In this document: piece after piece, positions 1-4,738 of the stretch
Numbering within the stretch: position 1 is the first letter of the stretch
Layout: the number at the start of each line of letters is the position of its first letter
Assembly: GCA_903845455.1 (NCBI GenBank)
Contig: CAIMXN010000152.1
Span: forward strand, 1-12,205
DNA length: 12,205 nt
Origin: an uncultured beta proteobacterium
GTDB taxonomy: Bacteria > Pseudomonadota > Gammaproteobacteria > Burkholderiales > Burkholderiaceae
Reading direction: 5' to 3'
Notes under the pieces: generated by a model
Databases searched by the model: none
Told to the model about the DNA's origin: nothing
Seen by the model: only the letters and a program-made list of their open reading frames with translations
Program-made: the position numbers and the translations under genes

Positions 1-36
1 AAGAAGCAGTAGTTCCTTAAAAGGCTCAGAATAAAG

Positions 37-684
37 ATGATGTATCCACACCCCATTATTGCAAAAGAAGGTTGGCCGTACTTAGCACTATTGGGGGCTG
101 TGAGTTTGTTAGCCCACTATTTTGGTGGGATTGCATGGTCATGGCCGCTGTGGCTTATTTTTTTCTTTGTTCTGCAGTTCTTTCGCGACCCGCAGCGTAT
201 CGCCCCTTTGGGTCGTGATTTGGTTCTATCGCCAGCAGATGGTCGGATTGTGGTGGTAGAAAAGACCAATGATCCTTATGCGGGTCGTGAGGCGCTCAAG
301 ATTAGCGTGTTCATGAATGTCTTTAACGTGCACTCCAATCGCAGTTCAGTAAACGGTTTAGTCAAAGAGATTCAGTATTTTCCTGGCAAGTTTGTAAATG
401 CAGATTTAGATAAGGCCTCTACTGAGAATGAGCGCAATGCTGTAGTGATTGATGCCAATGGCCAGATTGTCACCTTAGTGCAGGTCGCTGGCTTAATTGC
501 CCGTCGTATTCTTTGTTACATACATGTTGCAGATCGCCTGAAAGCGGGTGAGCGTTATGGTTTCATTCGTTTTGGCTCACGAGTCGATGTATATTTACCT
601 TTAACAGCTGAACCTTTGGTGAGTGTTGGTGATAAGGTATTTGCTACCAATACTGCTTTGGCCCGTTTGCCAGGCCTTGATTAA
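37..684 (+). CDS. psd: phosphatidylserine decarboxylase (short, PSD-A type)
   Basis: This pyruvoyl-dependent membrane enzyme decarboxylates phosphatidylserine to phosphatidylethanolamine, the last step of the pathway whose first step is the next gene, pssA. The protein is 215 residues, typical of the short family. Residues about 14-50 are strongly hydrophobic and aromatic (one or two membrane segments), followed by the conserved SPADGRIV stretch near residue 66. The self-cleavage site is visible as F179-G180-S181: the chain is expected to break before S181, leaving a small alpha subunit of about 35 residues whose serine becomes the pyruvoyl group. There are two adjacent ATG codons (37 and 40); either could be used, and the upstream AAAAGG at 19-24 fits both loosely. 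The 18-nt gap to pssA indicates one operon. The family assignment is firm; the exact first residue is not. Confidence 0.95.
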   Translation: MMYPHPIIAKEGWPYLALLGAVSLLAHYFGGIAWSWPLWLIFFFVLQFFRDPQRIAPLGRDLVLSPADGRIVVVEKTNDPYAGREALKISVFMNVFNVHSNRSSVNGLVKEIQYFPGKFVNADLDKASTENERNAVVIDANGQIVTLVQVAGLIARRILCYIHVADRLKAGERYGFIRFGSRVDVYLPLTAEPLVSVGDKVFATNTALARLPGLD

Positions 685-702
685 CCTTTTTTAGGAACAT
701 CA

Positions 703-1563
703 TTGAGTACATTTCGTCGTCGTGGCCGCATCGATCGCAGTCGTCTGAACCCTCCGCCTGTTGAGCGCTCGGAAGATGGGTGGGCTGATGCACTGGGCGA
801 TCATTTGGATTACGAAGTAGAAGACTTACACGACAAGCCTCGCCGTCGCAGCAAAGGCATTTACTTATTGCCCAATGCCTTTACTACAGCAGCCCTATTT
901 AGTGGCTTCTTTGCCATCGTTAATGCGATGAATGATCAGTTTCAAATTGCAGCGATTGCTATTTTTGCTTCTCTCGTTTTAGATGGCATGGATGGTCGTA
1001 TTGCCCGCATGACCAATACTCAAAGTGCCTTTGGTGAGCAATACGATTCGCTGGCTGATATGGTTTCTTTTGGTGTTGCCCCAGCTTTAGTGGCATACGA
1101 GTGGGCATTGAAAGATTTGGGTAAGTGGGGTTGGTTAGCCGCCTTTACATACTGTGCTGGCGCGGCTTTGCGTTTAGCCCGCTTTAATGTGAATACCGGG
1201 GTAGTCGATAAAAAGTTCTTTCAAGGTTTGCCTAGTCCTGCTGCTGGTGCCTTAATGGCTGGTTTTATTTGGCTGGCTGATGACAATAAGATTCCAGTTC
1301 GTGATACCGCCATTCCTTGGATTACCTTCTTTATTGCGGTCTATGCCGGACTAACAATGGTTTCTAATGCCCGTTTTTATAGTGGCAAAGCCTTAGATAT
1401 ACGCTATCGAGTGCCATTTGGTGTGATGGTGTTGATGATCCTAGGCTTCGTCCTAGTTTCCTCAAATCCACCTTTGACCTTATTTGGCGTGTTCGTCGTC
1501 TATTCCATTTCTGGCTACGTTATCTGGGCGTGGGAACGCTTGCGTGGGCGAAGTTTTAGCTAA
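703..1563 (+). CDS. pssA: CDP-diacylglycerol--serine O-phosphatidyltransferase
   Basis: This integral membrane enzyme transfers the phosphatidyl group from CDP-diacylglycerol to serine, giving the phosphatidylserine used by Psd encoded just upstream. The CDP-alcohol phosphatidyltransferase signature is complete: D94, D97-G98, A101-R102, G111, D115 and D119 with the usual spacing, so the metal and CDP ligands are intact. The first 50 or so residues are basic and hydrophilic; several hydrophobic helices follow from about residue 55 to 280. The start is TTG, supported by AGGA at 693-696 six bases upstream and by the absence of a better in-frame ATG before the conserved domain. It is most likely co-transcribed with psd. 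No terminator lies immediately after the stop; the first one is the leuA leader terminator about 150 nt downstream, so transcription may run on into that leader. Confidence 0.95.
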   Translation: MSTFRRRGRIDRSRLNPPPVERSEDGWADALGDHLDYEVEDLHDKPRRRSKGIYLLPNAFTTAALFSGFFAIVNAMNDQFQIAAIAIFASLVLDGMDGRIARMTNTQSAFGEQYDSLADMVSFGVAPALVAYEWALKDLGKWGWLAAFTYCAGAALRLARFNVNTGVVDKKFFQGLPSPAAGALMAGFIWLADDNKIPVRDTAIPWITFFIAVYAGLTMVSNARFYSGKALDIRYRVPFGVMVLMILGFVLVSSNPPLTLFGVFVVYSISGYVIWAWERLRGRSFS

Positions 1564-1591
1564 TTTGGAATATATAGGTTATATTTAATCC

Positions 1592-1669
1592 ATGTTCATG
1601 AATTTCTCGCCTTTGACAGGCCTCCTTCTACTAGCACTGAGCTTAACGCTTGGGGCGGGTAAGGCCTGA
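1592..1669 (+). CDS. leuL: leuA leader peptide (leucine-rich, 25 aa)
   Basis: This short ORF lies between pssA and leuA and is too small for normal gene calling. It encodes 25 residues starting MFMNFSPLTG and ending GAGKA. Eight are leucine, packed between codons 8 and 20, including four in a row (CTC CTT CTA CTA at 1622-1633). All six leucine codons occur. Such a peptide has no function beyond being translated: in enterobacterial leu and ilv attenuators, ribosome stalling on regulatory codons decides whether a downstream terminator forms. Here the 3' end of the ORF overlaps the arm of an antiterminator helix (see the attenuator entry). The start could be ATG 1592 or ATG 1598 (23 aa). The ribosome binding site is weak (AGG at 1576-1578), which is the least convincing part of the call. 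Alternative: a chance hydrophobic ORF, judged unlikely given its position and the terminator behind it. Confidence 0.78.
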   Translation: MFMNFSPLTGLLLLALSLTLGAGKA

Positions 1670-1708
1670 GTTGATGAGAATAGATTAAATCATTAACCAC
1701 CACATACC

Positions 1709-1740
1709 AGCCCCAGCAAATTGCTGGGGTTTTTGTTTTT
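1709..1740 (+). terminator. intrinsic terminator of the leuA attenuator
   Basis: A perfect 7-bp GC-rich stem, CCCCAGC (1711-1717) with GCTGGGG (1723-1729) and loop AAATT, is extended by A1709 and G1710 against the first two Us. It is followed by five Ts, a G and five more Ts. This is a strong rho-independent terminator. It is 60 nt upstream of the leuA start and 150 nt past the pssA stop. It could also simply end the psd-pssA transcript, but the leader ORF in front of it argues for conditional use. Confidence 0.9.
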
Positions 1741-1800
1741 AAGAGTGATGTAAAAATTTAGCAGTAGATTGCATAAGCAGGATTGAACTGGAGAGTAGTG

Positions 1801-3348
1801 ATGAGCGACAAAATAATCATTTTTGATACCACCTTGCGTGATGGTGAGCAATCACCTGGCGCCTCGATGACCAAGGACGAAAAAGTTCGTATTGCGCGTC
1901 AGCTAGAGCGACTCAAGGTTGACGTCATTGAAGCAGGTTTTGCGGCTAGCTCTGAAGGCGACTTTAATGCGATCTCTGCAGTTGCTGCCGCTGTGAAAGA
2001 TTCAATTGTTTGTTCATTAGCGCGTGCCAACGACAAAGACATTACACGCGCAGCAGATGCGCTTAAGCCAGCGAACGCAAAACGGATTCATGCCTTTTTG
2101 GCAACTTCCCCTTTGCATATGGCAGTGAAATTGCGCATGTCGCCAGAAGAAGTCTTAGAGCAAGCAAAACGCTCGATTCGCTTTGCCAGAAATTTGGCAA
2201 GTGATATTGAGTTTTCTGCGGAAGATGGTTATCGCTCAGAATTGGATTTCTTATGCAGGGTAGTGGAAGGTGTCATCAATGAAGGCGCCACCACCATCAA
2301 TATTCCTGATACCGTTGGTTATGCGATTCCAGAGTTGTACGGCGACTTTATTAAGGCCTTGCGCACCCGTGTACCAAACTCCGATAAAGCAGTTTGGTCA
2401 GTACATTGTCATAACGACTTAGGTATGGCAGTTGCCAACTCCTTGGCTGGTGTGAAGATTGGTGGAGCACGTCAGATCGAGTGCACTATTAATGGTTTGG
2501 GTGAACGAGCTGGTAATACTGCTTTGGAAGAAATTGTGATGTCTTTGCGGACACGTAAAGATTATTTTGACATGGTCTGCGGTATTGATGCCACGCAAAT
2601 TGTTCAAGCGTCTAGATTGGTTTCTCATATCACGGGTTTTGTAGTGCAGCCTAATAAAGCAGTGGTAGGTGCAAATGCTTTTGCACATACCTCTGGCATT
2701 CATCAGGACGGTATCTTGAAAGCCCGCGAGACTTATGAAATCATGCGCGCCGAAGATGTAGGCTGGGCCGCCAACAAGATTGTGTTGGGTAAGTTATCTG
2801 GCCGCAATGCATTCAAGCAACGTTTGCAAGAATTGGGGATCAGCTTAGAGTCTGAAGCGGAGTTGAATGATGCCTTCATACGCTTTAAAGCCTTAGCCGA
2901 TCAGAAGTCTGAAATATTTGACGAGGACATCATTGCCATCATGTCCGCTTCAGCGGCAGCAGAGGGTGGTGAGTACTATCGCTTTCTTTCGATGAGCCAG
3001 CATTCTGAAACTGGCGAGCGACCCAAGTCACGGATTACTTTCTTGGTGGGAGATCAAGAAGTGACCTCTGAGGCCGAAGGAAATGGCCCAGTGGATGCGA
3101 GCTTAAATGCGATTGAAGAAAAAGTAAAAAGTGGTGCCGAGCAATTGTTGTACTCCGTGAATGCCATTACTTCGGGGACTCAATCACAAGGCGAGGTGAC
3201 TGTCCGCTTAGCAAAAGGTGGACGAATCGTGAATGGTGTAGGTACTGATCCAGACATCATTGCTGCTTCTGCTAAAGCGTACTTAGCCGCATTAAATAAA
3301 TTGCATGATCCAAGCCACATCAAAATGAATGCACAGATGACGCCCTAA
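1801..3348 (+). CDS. leuA: 2-isopropylmalate synthase
   Basis: This enzyme condenses acetyl-CoA with 2-oxoisovalerate to give 2-isopropylmalate, the committed and leucine-inhibited step of leucine synthesis in the cytosol. With the chosen start it is 515 residues, normal for the family. The DRE-TIM metallolyase signature is at residues 9-20 (DTTLRDGEQSPG, with catalytic R13 and metal ligand D14). Metal ligands H202 and H204 lie in the HCHND motif, and NGLGERAGN is at 231-239. The C-terminal regulatory domain (about 390-515), which binds leucine for feedback inhibition, is present and ends normally. The open frame extends upstream to a TTG at 1783, but ATG 1801 has GGAG at 1790-1793 with a 7-nt spacer and gives the usual MSDKIIIFDTTLRDG start. 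The leucine attenuator upstream would add transcriptional control to feedback inhibition. No other leu genes are in the window. Confidence 0.97.
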   Translation: MSDKIIIFDTTLRDGEQSPGASMTKDEKVRIARQLERLKVDVIEAGFAASSEGDFNAISAVAAAVKDSIVCSLARANDKDITRAADALKPANAKRIHAFLATSPLHMAVKLRMSPEEVLEQAKRSIRFARNLASDIEFSAEDGYRSELDFLCRVVEGVINEGATTINIPDTVGYAIPELYGDFIKALRTRVPNSDKAVWSVHCHNDLGMAVANSLAGVKIGGARQIECTINGLGERAGNTALEEIVMSLRTRKDYFDMVCGIDATQIVQASRLVSHITGFVVQPNKAVVGANAFAHTSGIHQDGILKARETYEIMRAEDVGWAANKIVLGKLSGRNAFKQRLQELGISLESEAELNDAFIRFKALADQKSEIFDEDIIAIMSASAAAEGGEYYRFLSMSQHSETGERPKSRITFLVGDQEVTSEAEGNGPVDASLNAIEEKVKSGAEQLLYSVNAITSGTQSQGEVTVRLAKGGRIVNGVGTDPDIIAASAKAYLAALNKLHDPSHIKMNAQMTP

Positions 3349-3371
3349 GCAATCAATGCCGCGTCATCTGT
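3333..3371. terminator. perfect 11-bp inverted repeat spanning the leuA stop, possible bidirectional terminator
   Basis: ACAGATGACGC (3333-3343) is exactly complementary to GCGTCATCTGT (3361-3371), with a 17-nt loop that contains the leuA stop codon (3346-3348). It lies between the convergent ends of leuA and the minus-strand SYLF gene (stop at 3388), the right place for a shared terminator or 3'-end stabilising stem. There is no T-run on either side, so it is not a classical intrinsic terminator; a role in rho-dependent termination or mRNA 3'-end protection is inferred. Confidence 0.4.
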
Positions 3372-3387
3372 TGTATTCAGTGCTAGA

Positions 3388-3984
3388 TTATTTATTCAGG
3401 TCTGAATTTTTGTAGTACTTGGTGCCTTTGCCAGTGATCTCAGCGGCAAGGCCCGAGTCTGTGAGTTGGTACATCAAGACACCAGGTGCTACTGTCACAG
3501 CATCTTGATAAGCATCGCCGTTATTCTCATATTTGGCTGAGAGCGTGGTCTGACCCCCAAAAGTCCAGCCAGAGTTTACAAAGTCATTAAGGGCTGCTTG
3601 GGTTTGGAATACAAAAATATTCTGAAATGACTTAATGCCAAAACCGATTCCTGCCTGCACCTCAGCCATGTTCATATAGACGGGCTTTTTAGAATCCTGA
3701 CTGATTACGACACCACTACCAGTTCCACCTCCAGCAATCAGAATTTTCATACCGAAATTACTAAAGGTAGCGTAGCCCACAGATTTAGCTATTGCCTCTT
3801 TGGCTTTAGGCTGAACCTTATAGAGTTGATTCAGGATTTCTTGATTCTTTTTGAGGATATCGTCTCGTTGCTGTGCAACGGTTTTGTCAGGGCCAAGGAT
3901 TGAAGTGAGTTGGGCAGAAACGGGCTTATTGAGGCAAAAACCCAAAATAAGGAGGGTAGCTAGGGTGCGGAAAATGGGAGACAT
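3388..3984 (-). CDS. secreted SYLF/YSC84-domain protein of unknown role
   Basis: This is a 198-residue protein with a clear Sec signal peptide: basic R6, a hydrophobic core at about 8-18, and a signal peptidase I site V22-S23-A24 before Q25. C17 is not in a proper lipobox (F at -1), so it is probably a soluble or peripheral periplasmic protein, not a lipoprotein. After a charged, possibly helical segment (about 34-65), residues about 66-195 match the SYLF (YSC84-like, formerly DUF500) domain: GYATF near 70, the glycine-rich GGGTGSGVV near 85, AEVQAGIGFG near 108 and GWTFGGQTT near 139. Eukaryotic SYLF domains bind phosphoinositides; the bacterial role is not established. It is a single gene, convergent with leuA and divergent from rpsO. 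Its ribosome binding site is weak (A-rich). Family call firm, function unknown. Confidence 0.88.
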   Translation of the reverse strand: MSPIFRTLATLLILGFCLNKPVSAQLTSILGPDKTVAQQRDDILKKNQEILNQLYKVQPKAKEAIAKSVGYATFSNFGMKILIAGGGTGSGVVISQDSKKPVYMNMAEVQAGIGFGIKSFQNIFVFQTQAALNDFVNSGWTFGGQTTLSAKYENNGDAYQDAVTVAPGVLMYQLTDSGLAAEITGKGTKYYKNSDLNK

Positions 3985-4080
3985 TTTTTAAGTTCTTGAT
4001 TTATATAAATATTTTATATGCAGTAGCATAAAATATATTTATAACATAAGCACAGAAGTTTCGTTATTCCCTATTGTGAG
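3985..4080 (-). promoter_or_regulatory. AT-rich divergent promoter region of the SYLF gene
   Basis: The gap between the SYLF start and the rpsO promoter is very AT-rich at 3994-4045. On the minus strand it contains several TATAAA-like -10 candidates and no convincing -35, so the exact promoter cannot be chosen. It holds an imperfect dyad: TATGC (4017-4021) and GCATA (4026-4030) around AGTA, with AT-rich arms that remain similar on both sides but with small gaps. The dyad may be an operator or a chance product of AT-richness. Confidence 0.35.
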
Positions 4081-4088
4081 GTGTCGTC

Positions 4089-4097
4089 TGCTACAAT
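4089..4097 (+). promoter_or_regulatory. candidate extended -10 promoter for rpsO
   Basis: TGC followed by TACAAT (4092-4097) makes an extended -10 element; no good -35 lies 16-18 nt upstream, which is common for extended -10 promoters. Transcription would start near 4104 and give a leader of about 97 nt. A second candidate is TATAAA at 4113-4118, which would start the RNA near 4125. The choice matters, because only the first start includes the small hairpin and U-run at 4104-4137. Confidence 0.45.
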
Positions 4098-4145
4098 TCG
4101 AGGGCTTTGATTTATAAAGCTTTTTTGTTTTATTTTGTTAATGAA

Positions 4146-4192
4146 TGCACGACACGGATTGGGTGAAAGCTCAAGTGTTCGCAAGTAAGGAG
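4146..4192 (+). promoter_or_regulatory. rpsO leader stem-loop, candidate S15 autoregulatory site
   Basis: The 5' leader folds into an interrupted stem: TGC 4146-4148 with GCA 4081+100 region 4181-4183, GACAC 4151-4155 with GTGTT 4175-4179, and TTGGG 4159-4163 with CTCAA 4170-4174 closing a TGAAAG loop; GGA 4156-4158 bulges out. The inner helix contains G4162-U4171 next to G4163-C4170, a G-U/G-C step of the kind S15 recognises in 16S rRNA and in several of its own mRNA leaders. The strong AAGGAG ribosome binding site (4187-4192) starts four bases after the stem, so protein binding there could block initiation. The pairing is seen in the sequence; S15 binding is inferred. Confidence 0.45.
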
Positions 4193-4200
4193 TATTAAAA

Positions 4201-4470
4201 ATGGCAGTTGCTGATATCAAAACGGCGGAAATCGTCAAAGAAAACGCGCGCAGCGCAAACGATACGGGTAGCCCTGAAGTTCAAGTTTCATTGCTAACAG
4301 CCCGCATCAATGAGTTAACCCCCCATTTCAAGGCTAACGCTAAAGACCATCACAGCCGTCGTGGCTTGTTGAAGATGGTTTCACGTCGCCGTCGCCTCTT
4401 GGATTACCTCAAGGGCAAAGATTTGGACCGCTATCGCGCATTGATTGAGAAATTAGGTCTCCGTAAGTAA
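4201..4470 (+). CDS. rpsO: 30S ribosomal protein S15
   Basis: This protein binds the central domain of 16S rRNA early in 30S assembly and contributes to an intersubunit bridge. It is 89 residues, the standard length, and contains the family core: NDTGSPEVQ near residue 20, INELTPHFKAN near 36, and the basic HHSRRGLLKMVSRRRRLL run near 50-67, ending GLRK. The start ATG 4201 has a strong AAGGAG site 8 nt upstream. It is followed by a terminator and then pnp, the same rpsO-pnp pairing seen in E. coli. Its leader carries a candidate autoregulatory stem. Confidence 0.98.
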   Translation: MAVADIKTAEIVKENARSANDTGSPEVQVSLLTARINELTPHFKANAKDHHSRRGLLKMVSRRRRLLDYLKGKDLDRYRALIEKLGLRK

Positions 4471-4486
4471 TTCTTATTGGTATGCA

Positions 4487-4548
4487 ATGCCATCTTTCTT
4501 AGGGTTGTTTCGTAACGGAACCAGTCTTAAGCAGATGGCATGTTTTTT
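4487..4548 (+). terminator. rpsO terminator
   Basis: A perfect 9-bp stem, ATGCCATCT (4487-4495) with AGATGGCAT (4533-4541), is followed by G and six Ts (4543-4548). The 37-nt loop can itself pair internally (for example TTTC with GGAA). It begins 16 nt after the rpsO stop. It would separate the abundant rpsO mRNA from pnp, with part of the transcription reading through. Confidence 0.8.
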
Positions 4549-4655
4549 GGGCGCTTCAAGATTATTTGTGTAGGGGATTGTGTCATTCCAATGAGCTTCT
4601 GAAAATAGATTCAGAGTCTCCCTGGAATGGCATCCCTTGTAATCTTCAAGCGCTC
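4549..4655 (+). promoter_or_regulatory. long interrupted hairpin in the pnp leader, candidate RNase III/PNPase control site
   Basis: One continuous nested hairpin can be traced by hand: 4549-4556 with 4648-4655, 4558-4564 with 4640-4646 (one C/C mismatch between), 4571-4578 with 4632-4639, 4582-4590 with 4623-4631, 4593-4595 with 4618-4620, and 4597-4603 with 4610-4616, closing a 6-nt AATAGA loop. That is about 42 pairs, five of them G-U, with a 6-nt and a 3-nt bulge on the left arm. It begins at the base after the U-run of the rpsO terminator. In E. coli the pnp leader hairpin is cut by RNase III and the processed duplex is removed by PNPase, which represses its own mRNA; this element is in the matching place. 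The same function here is inferred. The full-length pairing makes it a hairpin, not a terminal-repeat mobile element, although a repeat family cannot be excluded. Confidence 0.72.
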
Positions 4656-4690
4656 CAGTGTTGTCGTGACACTGCTTTATCCCACGACAA
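4656..4690 (+). promoter_or_regulatory. possible pseudoknot or two-state switch in the pnp leader
   Basis: CAGTGT (4656-4661) pairs with ACACTG (4669-4674). The 7-nt loop between them pairs with downstream sequence: TGTCGTG (4662-4668) with CACGACA (4683-4689), extendable to 8 bp with T4661 and A4690. The two helices could coexist as an H-type pseudoknot with a 1-nt first loop (one pair frayed) and CTTTATCC as the last loop, or they could alternate. It follows directly on the long hairpin. Both helices are perfect; their formation and role are unproven. Confidence 0.5.
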
Positions 4691-4716
4691 GCGCAGTACT
4701 CATGTGAGTTCTGCGT
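4691..4716 (+). promoter_or_regulatory. hairpin before the pnp ribosome binding site
   Basis: GCGCAG (4691-4696) pairs with CTGCGT (4711-4716, outer G-U), and after a T/T mismatch ACTC (4698-4701) pairs with GAGT (4706-4709) around an ATGT loop: 10 bp in all. It ends 9 nt before the GGAGA ribosome binding site of pnp (4726-4730). It also buries the GTG at 4715, an argument against that codon as the pnp start. Confidence 0.6.
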
Positions 4717-4738
4717 GAACAATTTGGAGAAGATCAGA

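Larger units (their letters stand above)
1592..1740 (+). promoter_or_regulatory. leucine-responsive transcription attenuator upstream of leuA
   Basis: Two mutually exclusive folds can be read. Terminator: 1711-1717 pairs with 1723-1729, followed by U-rich 1730-1740. Antiterminator: 1648-1661 pairs with 1705-1717 (GC, a bulged U, UGGGGC, one G/A mismatch, then GGUA against UACC), about 12 bp that consume the left arm of the terminator. An 8-bp hairpin (1670-1677 with 1690-1697, one G-U) nests inside and would bring the arms together. A ribosome that reaches the leader stop at 1667-1669 would cover 1648-1661 and favour termination. A ribosome stalled on Leu codons 1622-1633 would leave that arm free and favour read-through into leuA. 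No convincing promoter was found in 1564-1591 (AT-rich, TATATA at 1571-1576 without a good -35), so the RNA may come from the upstream psd-pssA transcript. The fold is from manual pairing; the mechanism is inferred from known attenuators. Confidence 0.75.

Noticed and set aside
1..36. Possible tail of an upstream gene (AAG AAG CAG TAG in frame 1), which from gene order could be ilvC
   Set aside because: All three frames reach a stop within the first 36 bases and the few codons do not identify a protein.
1783..1800. Longer leuA beginning at TTG 1783
   Set aside because: ATG 1801 has a well-placed GGAG and gives the standard N-terminus; the extra six residues are not typical of the family.
2419..2703. 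Antisense open frames inside leuA, pnp, nuoB, nuoC and nuoD
   Set aside because: They lie opposite strongly conserved coding sequence, have no ribosome binding sites and match no family.
4549..4655. The pnp leader inverted repeat as a small transposable element with terminal repeats
   Set aside because: The arms pair through the whole length to a 6-nt loop and no target-site duplication was recognised; a genome search for copies would settle it.
4474..4722. Minus-strand open frame of 82 codons between rpsO and pnp
   Set aside because: Its amino-acid sequence resembles no family I know, and the interval is better explained by the rpsO terminator and paired pnp leader; inverted repeats keep both strands similar.
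4715..4738. pnp starting at GTG 4715
   Set aside because: The GTG lies in a hairpin stem, whereas ATG 4739 has GGAGA at good spacing and gives the family-like N-terminus.
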